From: Cryptomeria japonica
Lineage: Eukaryota > Streptophyta > Pinopsida > Cupressales > Cupressaceae
Reading direction: 5' to 3'
DNA: 64,000 nt
Assembly (NCBI RefSeq): GCF_030272615.1
Contig: NC_081411.1
Location: forward strand, 186,830,949-186,894,948
Below are positions 34,543 to 46,074 of the stretch, one piece after another. Below the pieces are notes generated by a model. The model made no database searches, was not told the DNA's origin, and saw only the letters and a program-made list of their open reading frames with translations. Position numbers and translations under genes: made by a program. The number at the start of each line of letters is the position of its first letter. Position 1 is the stretch's first letter.

Positions 34543-35513
34543 TGTTAGTGGTTGTCATTGATGTCAACATATTGGTTGGCATTGATATCTCTGATGTTCT
34601 TAGTATTGGTGATCCGGAATATGTGTTCCCAAAATCTTTGGTGCTCCGGAAGCTGTGTTGGTGATTTGTATATTTCAAGTTATTAGATATGGTGTTGATC
34701 AATGGTATTCATGCGTCTCTTGGTCCCATTCTTATTTTTGTTTCTTTTGGCGATGGTGTTTGGGTTTGAATTTAGTTTGAAATTTGAGGATGTGTAGTGG
34801 CTTGTTCTATAGCATGTGTATCAAGGTTTTTGGGTCCGTAATTTGTAATGATTGTATTGTGTTGATTTGACCGTTGATGTGTGTTGTGGTATGGTCTACT
34901 ACTCATTCCTTCCCACCATCAGAATTTTTAGTATTGACCTATTTTAGATCTTTGTCTTGGCAGACTTGAAAGACTATGATTCCCGAAAGATAGTATATAT
35001 ATGAGAGTGATTTGATTGAGTTAGATATAGAAAAAGTGTGACATTGTATTTAACATATGCAAGATTGGAGAGGAAAGATCTTATTGTTGGTGATGTGAGT
35101 GAGTGTATTGGTTTTGAGGCACTGGAAGCAGTTCAGTTTGTGCAGATTGTGCAGATTGTGTTTCAGTGGTGGATTATTTCTTTCTTTCTCTCTTTCTTTG
35201 GTAGTGAGCCTTTTTCTAGGCAGTGATCCCACCTATAGTGAGCATCCTGGTAGTGAGATACCATTTGTAAAAATCACCTTAAATGGTGTTCTATATTGAG
35301 AATTAACATTCTATGTGGGTTTTCCCTTCTTGGGTTTTCCACGTCATATCTGGTGTTCATTGTGTGATTTGTTGTATGTCTATATTTTCATGTTATTTCT
35401 ATGTTAATTAATTATGTTGGTTAGTCCACAGGTGAGAAGAATAAAAAAAATTGTTTTAAGTTATCGACTGATTCACCACCCCCCCCAACTCTCAGTTTCT
35501 TGGATATCCAACA
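34543..35513 (+). mobile_element. Copia-type LTR (solo or 3' LTR), about 970 bases
   Basis: Starts TGTTAGTGGTTGTCATTGATG and ends GGATATCCAACA. Inside are GTGGGTTTTCCC, GGGTTTTCCACG and CTGATTCACCACCCCCCCC near the right end, the same signature as other LTRs here. The flanking five bases (GGTAT and ATTCA) do not match, so its insertion ends are uncertain. No adjacent primer site or pol. Confidence 0.6.
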
Positions 35514-35905
35514 ATTCATTCATCCATTGATATATTAGTCTATGTGTTGGGATTTTGGTGGAGTTTCTTTTACAAAATATTTCATTTGATCAACATGGCA
35601 TTCAAATTACATTTCTAAATCCTTTCATTTGTTTCAAATTCATTGAACACATCTTTAACATGGCTATGTACAAATTTTAATTTTCCTATACTAGTAATTT
35701 CTAGTCAAAAGTATAGCCCATTCTTAAACTTCAAAAAAAAATATCTTACGTTGGTGCTATACCATTTTCAAAATTCAAAAGGAAGTTAAATAATAACCTA
35801 CCCAACTATTTGTTGCATTTTTGTCTTTCATTTTGAATGCATAGAGTCAAAATATAATTTTAAAGGAGGACAAATCTATTAACCAATACCTATACAATTT
35901 TTTGA
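35514..35905. other. Spacer between LTR and R2 copy C
   Basis: No gene. 35800-35890 resembles 26220-26310. Confidence 0.35.
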
Positions 35906-36805
35906 ATGTCTTTCCTTTGGAGCTTGATTAGTTTCCATCTATCAATTGTTGTTGTGGTCGTTCAAATTCATTATGCAATGTTCCAAGGTCTTATCTAGTT
36001 TGATCTCACACAATTCCAAGAAAACTTTCCTTATGATTGATATATGTATACAATTGGTGCTAATTTGGTGGCAAAAATTTAAATTTTTCCTCCAACACCT
36101 GAATATGAATGTTATTTAGTTGCAAGTTAGAACTAGAAGAAAGGTTGGCCTTCTTGAAAGCCTCTCTTTTGAAAATAAGCCAAATTATTTTTGTTCAAGA
36201 TATGCATGTGCTAGCATAGAATAAATAGAAGAGATGGAATAGAATTTGTCTTGTACTTCATATGAGTTTAGTGTGTTATTGAACATATATGTTTAAGCCT
36301 CATTATGTCAATGGTTCATTATTTGTGTAAATCACCTAATGAATGAATATAAGTGCATTTTTAGTCATTTGATTATCTCCATGAGTGTTTGTGTGCTTTT
36401 TATAGCTTGATGACCTATCCAAGTCATGTTTGATGATATAAGTGATGTTGTTGATTGGTTTTCTTTCATAGAGGCTCCAAAACCACTTGTAAACATTTAT
36501 ATGGAGTCTTTTTTCAATTCAAGTAAACATATATACTTGTGGATGTGCAAGATATGTTCATGTGAGTGTCTACAAGATCTATTTTTTATTCCTACATATA
36601 CAATATAGCTTAAGTTTGGATTTATTGGACATTGTTATCAATTTTCTCTTCTACAATGTGTCATTTTTTTTTTTCTCAATATTAGTGTTCTTTGTTGGTG
36701 GAGATTGGAATTTGTTTCCCATATGAATGATTTCACTTGTTTACTATTACTCAATTATGAAACTATCACACCACACTTAATAAAAAACATAAAATATAGC
36801 TCCCA
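35906..36805. repeat. Dispersed repeat R2, copy C
   Basis: Matches 3440-4325 in the same order, including CACCTAATGAATGAATATAA and CTTTGTTGGTGGAGATTGG. No coding content recognised. Confidence 0.7.
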
Positions 36806-37620
36806 AGAACCACCTACAACCAAAATTCCTATCACATCTAAAGAGAAAAAGCTATGATTGATGCTATGCAACCTTCAGAGAGATCGATCTAAATAGGAAT
36901 TTGATATCCAGATTAACCTGTAATGAAATTGGATGGATTACAATGAATCTAATGAATGCTTATAAAACCACACTGATAAAACCATAGATGAAAGCCTTGG
37001 GAGAGGATTAAATTAGAGCATGACAAGTGTATTAATCATATGACTTGAGACAACTTGATGTATAATTAACTCAATTTAAATATTGAAAAGCACTCCTAAG
37101 TTTATCTTAAGTGTAATAAATTAATAAAGGACATAATTAGATAATTAATTAGGTGATTATCCTAATTACTTCAGTACCCCCCTTGCAATTAACTTAGGGA
37201 GAAGCAAAAAACTTAATGGTGAATGCATGAATGGATGCATGGATGGGTCTGTTACAAGGCCTTATGAGGTTCCCATGTACAAAAAAATTAAATATCTTAT
37301 AACTAGAGAAAAGGAGAAAACCACGTGGAAAAAAAATCCTCTCCAAAAGAGAGAAAAAATAAATTACACTAGTGAGAGAAGGATAGAAAGAGATATGATC
37401 TAGGTTTTGTGCCTCCACAACTCACACCCCTTTTCTTGACCCCTTCTTTTCTTCTTTCTTGTGTGTTGTCCTTTTTTTCCTCATTTCTCTCCTCTCTCCT
37501 TGTTCTTTTTTAGTTTCTTTCTATCTTTTATTTTCCTTCTTTATTTCTTTTCTTTCCTTTTTTGCTTTTTAAGGGATTGGTGAACGGGCTTTCCTTTTCC
37601 CTTTTCCCTTTTTAGGAATT
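36806..37620. other. Unassigned spacer, strongly pyrimidine-rich after 37430
   Basis: Nothing coding. 37430-37600 is a CTTTT/TTCCTT-rich stretch that leads into the palindrome cluster. Confidence 0.4.
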
Positions 37621-38690
37621 GGGGAAGTTTCGATCCTTGACCCCCCTTTTTTGTGTTTGTGCCTTTTTCCTTGTTTCCCTTTTGGGGATCGAGGATGTCT
37701 CCATCCTCGACCCTCAATTCTCTTTTTGGGGATCTTTGATCCTCGACACCCAATGGGCCCCACCTTTCGTACCAGCATTAAATGTCTCCCTTGGGTGTAT
37801 AAGTAGGCATGTTTGCCTCACTTTTTCTCACTTTCACTTTTAGATCTTAGCTCCCCCCTACAAATTGTGTGCTCTCATGTGCATGATTTCAAGATTGTGC
37901 AAAGGGATTGTGGGACAAATTTCATTTTGTGGTTCTAGCCCTATCTATCCAATTGTGTTTTTGAGCCCTATCTACTTGATTGTACTTCAGAGCCATGTCT
38001 TTTTGGGGTAGGTCCGTCTCTTTTCACTTTTGTTTCTATTCCTTGCTTCATTTTGTTTTGTTTTGGGGTTCTATTTGCCCTCTGTTTGCCCTTGTTTTGT
38101 TTCCTTTTTCCCTTTGTTTCTCCCCCTCTCTCAATTTTCATGGTCTATTTTTTATTTCTATTATGCCCTTCACTTTAGGGTTTTGAATTTTTGCCTCTTT
38201 CCCTTCCTCTGTGTTGTGTGTTGCTTAAAAACCTACTTTAGGATCAAAAAAAACCAATCCCTGAAATAGGGTTTCCTTTTCATTTTATTTTTCCTTTGTG
38301 TTTTTTTGTTTTTGTTAAATCTATTTGTTGGTCCCTTTTTGGGGATCGGAGATCCTCAATCCCCAATTCCTGATATCAAGATCATGGGGATTGAATTTCC
38401 CAAACCCCCAACCTACCTCCCCTTTTTAGTATTAGATGATCAAGGATATTTTTATCCTCAACCGTCGATACCTTTGAGGATGGGATCAAGGATGGAAATA
38501 TCCTTGACCCCTATCCATTTATGTCGATCCTTCAAGGTTCAGGGATTCCAAACAACCCCAACCCCCATCATGCTTATAGTGAATGATTATTAGGGATCAA
38601 GTGTTTTTGTCTCCCAACCCCTGAAGAGCTTGAGCCTATGTTAAGAGAGGGATCGGGGATGTTCCCATCCCTGACCCTCAATTTTTGGCA
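37621..38690. repeat. Cluster of about 26-base imperfect palindromes (GATCGAGGAT...ATCCTCGACC type)
   Basis: Clear copies at 37687-37712, 38438-38463, 38484-38509 and 38651-38676. Each has two ten-base arms around a six-base loop. Arm sequence changes from copy to copy (GAGGAT, AAGGAT, GGGGAT) and the opposite arm mostly changes with it. Partial copies lie near 37629, 37740 and 38343. No function assigned. Confidence 0.65.
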
Positions 38691-38794
38691 AATTCTACTT
38701 TGGGCAATGAGAATGATAAGGTGTTTTTGCACAAGTTAGTTTAGTTAATTTTTGTTTTGCCTAATTTTGATAGTAAGATTATTAATACCACTTT

Positions 38795-40095
38795 TTGGGT
38801 GTAGATTCTCTAATGTTTGGATCGACGGTAGTTGCGATGAAGTACAAATTTGAATTCTACTTTCCACCAACAATGATACATTCTTCATATAGAGATATCA
38901 TTGACACTGACATTGGCCATGTGTACATGAATGAATTCTTACAAATGATGGATAGGCTAGATGGGAGGACCACTTGGGCCCCTTCATTGGTGCACTCAAG
39001 ACTTGTTCAAAAAACAGTATTCCCAATGGCTCTGCAATCTCCTAACCTGATACACTTTCAAGTATAAATTGGATGAAAGAAGGGTCTACAACCCACTTGA
39101 TAATGTGATCCCGAACATCTCTCTTGATGCCATTGAAGATGTCATCCACATCCACAAGTATGACTCATGTGCACATGTCACAGTTACTCCCAAAAAGCAA
39201 TACTACCAAGAAGAAAGAGATCCTATGGGCTATATTAATGATAATCTAATGGAAAAAACTAAAAAGCCCAACCAATTAGAATACATAAGTATATTTCATA
39301 GGGATTATTTCCATATGGATGTTAGGGACCATGTCACTCTCCTCTGCGGAGTGGCAAGACTGTTAGATGCAAAATAATTTCACCCTTGGATGTTGTTGTT
39401 TATCAAAACTATGTTGGCAAGGAAGGAGTATATTGATTTGGGTAAAATGATAAGTGAAAATATATATGAGAAGCTACAGCAAGTTAAGAAAAACCCAAGT
39501 TTTTACATGACCCCGTATCTGATTTACTTACTTGTAGCTCAGGCCACCTACCCTTGGCTAAGAAGAGAAGGTTCTCTCCCAAATACTCTTATATATCACC
39601 ATTATTCGCAGCTGCAACTGGAAAGGAGTAAGATCGATCATTTCATTTTCAATGATTTCTTCGTATTTGTAGTCATCAAGTCGATTGAGGGAGACTTTAG
39701 CAAGAGGTTATCCCCTATACACTAACAAGGAGATTCGACGCTTTGGCATCTATTTCACCTAGTTCAAAACATTCACATACATGAGGGTTGTTGGTTGCAC
39801 TGTGCCTCCTTACAAATTGCCCCAATACCCTTGTAATCAACTAATTGTGTTAGAATTGTGTAGACAAGTGGCAGATTCCCATAACTTAATCAAAAGTAAA
39901 CATAAGCCATGCTTTCAAATTTTGATCATTGTACGAGCACATTCATGCTTAGACATGAAAGTGGCTAAGAACAATGAAGTTAAATTGCTTGAATTCTCTT
40001 TAGACTTGCTCATAATTGATCGAGACAAATTTGACCCAGTTGGCACATTTAGAAAAGTCATGGGTTCTCATTTCACTCACGTGACATGTCTTTAA
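38795..40095 (+). pseudogene. Accessory ORF family A, copy 2, N-terminal part (unrecognised)
   Basis: The best preserved copy. Pieces: 38795-39067, then 39069-39377 and 39390-39725 in one frame broken by a TAA at about 39375, then 39781-40095 after a shift. Helical block ARKEYIDLGKMISENIYEKL followed by FYMTPYLIYLL is the strongest conserved feature, and YKLPQYPCNQLIVLELCRQ follows. The same order occurs in copy 1 at 28.6-29.3 kb. I see no polymerase, integrase, protease or zinc-finger motif. It probably belonged to an LTR element because LTR-like sequence follows at 43.7-44.8 kb. Confidence 0.5.
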
Positions 40096-41700
40096 GATCA
40101 CTGGGCTAACTACATAGATGACCATGAAGTTTGAATTAGGGAATATTGCAAATTGAGCTTAGACTTGGCATCTAATGCAACAAATTTGTGGGTTTCATAA
40201 CAACTTAGGGCCTTAGATAATGGGGATGTACTACATCTCCTTAATGAAAAGAAGAAAATTTATGATATCCCTATTCATAATTTGGATTCTCATCTAGTTG
40301 AACAAGAAAACGTTGATTTAAGAGCAAAGGATGTATTATTTTGGACTAAACAGTGGATGGGAAACCCCTATAATATGCATCCAATTCCTTCAGTGGGAAC
40401 CCCATCCCAAGAGAGAAAACATGTAGCTACTAAAGGAAAGAAAACTCCTGGTGCCTCCTCTTGAAAGAAATGCTCTCCTTCCAGGAACCCAACAGATCAT
40501 GTTAGGCCAAATGTGGAGCAACTCCCTTTAAAGGTGCATAAGCAAATGAAACATAAAAGCACAGAACCAACTATGCCTTCCTTTTCCAATTCTCCTCAAT
40601 CTGGAAAGACAAAAGAGAAACCTAGTACTCCTCTAGGACCTACCACTTTCTCAATTCATCAGAGAACCAAGTTATAAATGGTGAAAGCAAGAGCATAGCG
40701 AGAAATTAGGGCTCCCTCAACTGAGGCTAGAAAGGTATTTAAGAGATTGAGGAAGCATAAAGGTGTCCCTCCCATAAACATTATAATGGATTGGTCTAAA
40801 GAAGAGGAAGAACAAGACCTAGGCCCACAGCTCATCAGAAGGAAGAGATCAAGGGTAGTGCCTTCATAACACCAATCTGAAGGCCCTTCTTCTCATACTC
40901 CTAATGTTTCATAGACTCCAAATTTCTCTAAGGAGAAGCCCCATTATTGTCCTCTGCAAAGCCTTCTTCTCAAGAGCCACATCATGATACAATTCAAATA
41001 GAAACAAACATGGAGGCGAAGCCTACCTAGAAGGATAAGGATTCATAGTAGCCAACCCATGAGGAAGATGAGGGAGAAAACATTGATATCGAGGACCCAA
41101 CCCTAGATATGCAACATGAGAATATATAGATCCCTTTGGCTCAAGAGAAACAAGCACTCCATGATGCTCCTCTTCATACCAAAGTTTTTTATAAGGATAC
41201 TGAGGATTCACTACTTTCAATGCTAGGGAAGGATTTGGGAGAAGGAGGAGATAATCAAGATACACTTCCTCCTGACTCTCAATAGCAGATGGACCAAGCC
41301 CAAATGCAAGATGATAAGATTATTATAAATAAACCCACACAACAGAATATATCAAGAGAATCGGTGCAACAATATGTCCATACTAAAGAGTTAGCTAACG
41401 ATAATGAAGAATAGCAGTAGGAGGGGTAGGAATAGCAATATTAGGAAATAAGGAATGATTTATAGGTTACAGATGCTAATACTAGCTCTACCCCTACTTG
41501 GATCACATGCTCCATTGCTCGTAGACAAAGAACATACAAGGAGATAATAGATGCATATTTCTACGTATTCGAGAAAACTTTCAAAACTCCTGAGAGCGAG
41601 AAGTGACCTAGAAAACTAGCAGTTGTATCAGCTGATGAATCTGGGCATCAAAAGGCCCAAAATACAATCCCACAAATAGACAAACCAGAAGCAAAAATGA
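40096..41700 (+). pseudogene. Accessory ORF family A, copy 2, low-complexity linker
   Basis: Decayed coding-like sequence rich in Lys, Ser, Pro, Gln and Glu (for example PSQERKHVATKGKKTPGASS at 40400-40462). Many in-frame TAG/TAA codons stand among CAA/CAG-rich sequence. It reads as a disordered, charged linker between the two folded parts. Confidence 0.4.
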
Positions 41701-42590
41701 CTAAAGCAGATTACCAAATTCGAGAAGTGGATTTGGGTATGCAAAATAAACTAGGTGAGAGGCATTATCTAAGGAAAGTAGTAGATACAATCTTTGGAAG
41801 GATGGATAAGGAAGAGAAAACAAAAGAAAGTTGAAGGTACAAAATATCAAGTTGAAGTATATCAGAAAACTCTTGGGGTTAATTGATTCAACTTCTTCTT
41901 CGAGTATCCAATCTTCCCTCACACAAGGTTTGTTTAAGGCGAATACAATCAGAGATTATTTCATTCCTATGGCATTGATTTGGATGACAAAGATTGAAAA
42001 ATTGGGAGAGGGTGTGATTCATCAAGTTTTGACTAACTATGATCAATTACAAGCTCAAATAATTGCATTGAATGATCTCCTACAAGGGAGTGGAAAAGAG
42101 AATAAATATTCAAGACTATGTTCTTTTGTGGGAAGATTATCTCTCAATATTAAGAAATATAAAGAAAAATGATTTAAATTTGTTGCATGAAAAAAGCATT
42201 TTTGGAAGAGGGTGCTAACAAGGATACGGTGGAAGAATGGATAAGGGCCACTAAAATGGTGATAAAGGAATATACCAAATCTCGAGACAAATTTATCTAG
42301 TAAATAAATTTAATTCATTCTTTGTTGTCTCATATTGAGGAATTCATTAAGGGTCTGCATGGAACTGTCTCGAATCAGAAGCTAGATAAGGAAGTTGTTG
42401 TGACTATAATTCAATCGTTCAAGGAGGAGATGTATAAGAATTGTTCTCCACGGGTAATAGAAGAAATGATGTCTACAAAGAAACACCTAGAAACAATACA
42501 AGCAGAGCTTCCTTAGTTAGTAGATACAAATGAGAAGTCTAGATCTTTTGTAAAAACTCTTATCTAATAAAATTAAAATATACAAAGACC
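41701..42590 (+). pseudogene. Accessory ORF family A, copy 2, C-terminal helical part
   Basis: Frame 41831-42172 (113 aa) and frame 42322-42516 are Leu/Ile/Glu/Lys rich with heptad-like spacing, for example IHQVLTNYDQLQAQIIALND, and look coiled-coil. The sequence is interrupted at 42594 by a solo LTR. No known domain recognised. Confidence 0.4.
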
Positions 42591-42594
42591 CCAG
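42590..42594. repeat. Target site duplication of the solo LTR, left (CCCAG)
   Basis: Partner CCTAG at 43450-43454 differs by one C-to-T change. Confidence 0.65.
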
Positions 42595-43449
42595 TGGTGG
42601 CATTCTACACTCAGACAAGAATAGTTGATGTTGTCATTGATGGCAACCAACTAGTATTATGGTTCACAGGTTACACCAGCAACACAGACATCTTCCACCG
42701 GCACCGGCATGCACCACAGACTATTCTCACCGGCACCCAGTCTACACCAGTAGAAGATCTTACCGGTACCCTAGCCGACATGGAAATTATATTGTTTTGT
42801 ATTCTAATTATATTGTATAGTCGACATGATGTATTGTAAAGACTCATATATGTATGAGATCTTATAGGTCATTTTGTAAGTATCTAGATGGAATGTAATT
42901 AGGTAATGCAAGTGGAATATGAGAGCGAATATCTGTATATGCATTTTGATATAATAATTTGAAGAGCGAATAAGAGAAGAGCAAAGAAAGGTTTATGGCA
43001 GAGGTATTTGACACAGCTTAAACTACTGCTAAATCTAGCATTGCAGATGCTATTTTGAGCAGTACATTATCATTGGATTTAATCATCCAATTTTGTAGTC
43101 AGTGTGACTCCTTTTTGTGATTGAGCAGTGAGCTCTAGGTTGTTGTCCTTCCTGCATGTGCAGGCCCCTATTGTATCAGTAATATTTATTCATATTGGCC
43201 AGTGAGTAAATATTGTGGGTCACAAATCCCATAGAGGTTTTTCCCCTACTGGGTTTCCTCACCAAAATATCTTGTGTTATGGTGTACATTGATGTTGTCT
43301 CTCTTATTTCTCTTTATTGCTTTATTGCTTGTTTATCGGTACATTAATTTGGGTTATAAAGTTACAAACAAGTTTAAATATATTGATCACCAGTTAGACA
43401 CTGATTCACCCCCCTCCCAGTGTCTTTGGGACTAATCTAATATCTAACA
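42595..43449 (+). mobile_element. Solo LTR, same family as the nested element at 54364-60996
   Basis: Its start (GGCATTCTACACTCA, then TTGATGTTGTCATTGATGGC) and end (CTGATTCACCCCCCTCCCAG...ATCTAACA) match the LTRs at 54364-55196 and 60182-60996 read on the minus strand. Length 855 bases against 833 and 815. No interior sequence remains, so it probably arose by recombination between two LTRs after insertion into accessory ORF A copy 2. Confidence 0.8.
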
Positions 43450-44908
43450 CCTAGATGTGAATGAGTTGCAGGCAGTATTAGGGAGTTTTAAACAACATTT
43501 TATTAGTGATATTTAAATTTAGATAGCAGAAAAATAAAACTTCTAAACATAGAAGTCAAAAGTCATTCAAAAGGGATATCAAATTCAAACTTTAGTTTTC
43601 CAGAAGATAACTCCCAGTCTTAGTGGGTCAAATTTTGATGATAAGGGGATTTTCATTAGATTTATTTTTCACTTATAGGGTACCAAGTTAACTCTCAGTT
43701 GATCACATGAAGTTTATAGAAGAACAAGAGAACCGTTTTTGTGCATTTTCACAAGTAGAATACAACTGGCCAATGGCAATTCAAAATGGTGGATCCAACT
43801 ATTCGTTTGCATGGATTTGGCCACCCAAATTAGTTATTGAGATTTTAGTTAGAGTTTAGTGGAGTCAATATTTAGTTTAGAATTGTTTTTATGTAGTTTT
43901 TTTGTCAATTTTATTTAGCTTCGAGCTGTAATTTCACCCAAAAACCCTTGTTCTGGGTTTGATTATTTTTAGTTTCCGACTCTATATAAACCCCTCTTGT
44001 TTGTAATAAGGGGTTGGATATTCTACAAGGACATTTGTTGAGATATTAATGCAGTTTTGATGTGATAATTTTGCCAATTTTTTGTGGGGAGTGAATGAAG
44101 TTTGTTCATGTTCTAATATCTCAGTTTGTTCTTAATGATCCAAACAACTTACGTAGATGAAATTGTTGATCATTGAATGATTCATAAGCAATGGATAAAT
44201 TAGTTGTAGTAATCTTTGGAGAAGCATATTAGGAATTGTTTCTTTCATATGTGCATTCAAATGTATATGCAATGTGATGAGTTCTGAAAAATGATTACAA
44301 TATTAATTGTTCCTTGGATGATTGCATCATATTCTTGTAAATTATGTTAATCTAATTTATACATATATGGTTTATTAGTATAGTTTTACCTTTCATGCTT
44401 TGAATTACTCATTTTTTAACATTGTCCATTAGATTTTGTTTTCTGAAATTAAATATCTCTTAACTCTATATCTTTCGCAATTTCTTTACGATCTCTAATA
44501 GTAAAGGACAACTAGCATAGATTATAGTTTCTAGATCAACATTTCATCTAGATATTTTTAAAATACATTTTTTTTTGCATGTGTGAGAAAGGTTATTGTA
44601 TTTCTAGTGATAAAGATAGTAGGCCCCTTTGTTTACAACACATTTCTTCCCATAGATCTATCTTGTGCGGATAAGACCTAGCCTTGAGAACCTTGGAGCA
44701 TACTTCATGTGTTTTTCAAGAGAGGCATTTCATTTTGGATCTCCTGTCGTTGGTTGTGCTAACACCGCAATCAACAATCCCCCAAGGATTGATTTTATCA
44801 CACAAATAAAATAGTTGTTCCCTCTATAAGAGAGATCAAATGAGGATAGGAATCCCCCAATAAAGAAGTAGAGCTCTTGCGTTAATGATGAAACCCTAAA
44901 GACAAAAC
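43450..44908 (+). mobile_element. LTR-like region with TATA box (possible 3' LTR of the accessory ORF A element)
   Basis: TCTATATAAACCCC at 43981-43994 is a strong TATA element, followed by a G-rich start-site region. The right part ends near GCTAACACCGCAATCAACA (about 44776), a layout typical of Ty3/gypsy LTRs. It lies downstream of accessory ORF A copy 2 once the solo LTR is removed. No second LTR was found upstream, so this assignment is inference. Confidence 0.4.
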
Positions 44909-45985
44909 TGTTGGGAAATAAACATGTTTATTTCCAAAGATTGTGAAGATCAATATCTATCTAATAAACTAGTAAAAGGATGAGATACAAGGCTTGGATA
45001 GCTACAACATAAAATTTTGAAACTCATATGAAAATGTGAAAATTAAGTTGTCTTAATTGTGGAAAACCAAGATTAGATCATTCTTCTTAATGATGCCAAA
45101 AATCAATCTATTTATTATGCTTAATCATTCTATCATATGCAGACCTATAACAATAATAAATAATGAATAACATCAGCATAATATAGCATCAATATGGCAT
45201 AAATAAGAAACATAACATCCACATAACATATTATTTACGTGGAGAAACCCTTGCAAGAAAAAAACTCCACCAAGAAGAGAGGACAAGCTTGGATTTTCAG
45301 CAATAAGTGTTCTTACAATACAATCATTATCATTATCCTATTTTATTCCACCATAGTAGCACCTATGTACATGAAAATAACCTCCTTATGCCTCCCATTC
45401 ATCCTTTGTTCCTGCAAACAAATCCACATTTAACTATTACATATAAAATATAAACCCAAAGGTTGAATTTATAGAATAGAAAGAGCTCCAAAACCACCAA
45501 AAAAGGTTCCCAAAGGATCTTCTTCATTCCTCCCCACCACAATCCTTGGAATGCCTAAATGAAACTCAAAAAGAAACTATTTTATCTTCCAATACTTTCC
45601 CTCCAACTTAGACACCCATTCTTGCAATATAAATATTACAATAAATGTAGTAAATGTTCAGAAACCAAGAGACACGTGTTGCCTCTTCCATGCTCCCACT
45701 TGGAGAAGCCTATAGGTCACTCCTCTTCCACTTCCTTAACTATTTAATTATCTTATTCTAGACATATATAAGTGGGAAAAATAATATTAAATAATTATGT
45801 TCACAACCCACTTTTACCACTACAAGTGCAACACATCAACCCTTATGAATGTATAACAAAAAATGGTGAGAATTAAATATTATAAATTATTTTTCCAATA
45901 CATCCTAAAAGCCTTACAACACTTTTTAAGGATGTTGGAACTGTGTCGTAATATTTACAAGGTAGATGGCACCTTAATCCTAACA
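44909..45985 (-). mobile_element. Copia-type LTR, minus orientation, with adjoining polypurine tract
   Basis: On the minus strand the LTR starts TGTTAGGATTAAGGTGCC and ends CCCAACA at 44909. GTCAAGTGGGAGTA, a polypurine tract, lies directly upstream on that strand (45986-46000), so this is the 3' LTR of a leftward element. GGGTTTCTCCACG in the middle is typical of copia LTRs. The interior of the element was split at 46074. Confidence 0.65.
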
Positions 45986-46069
45986 TACTCCCACTTGACA
46001 TCATACATCATAAATACATCCATGTAGGAATCATAAACAAGGAAAAATTGTCCCTTAGTCATCCATGCA
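45986..46069 (-). mobile_element. Interior remnant of the minus-strand copia element, left of the nested insertion
   Basis: Begins with the polypurine tract and is interrupted by the next element; the interior should resume after 61118, but I recognise no coding motif there. Confidence 0.45.
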
Positions 46070-46074
46070 CCATC
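46070..46074. repeat. Target site duplication CCATC, left (gag-only element)
   Basis: Exactly repeated at 61114-61118, 15 kb away across the nested insertion. Confidence 0.85.

Noticed and set aside
34538-35518. Target duplication around the LTR at 34543-35513
   Set aside because: The flanking five bases, GGTAT and ATTCA, do not match, so I do not claim a clean solo LTR.
37541-37778. Minus-strand Lys/Gly-rich open frames
   Set aside because: They are produced by the CTTTT-rich tract and the GATCGAGGAT palindromes; no protein family is suggested.
38484-38509. Plant microRNA precursor
   Set aside because: Arms of about ten bases are too short for a plant pre-miRNA; the unit is one of several similar small palindromes.
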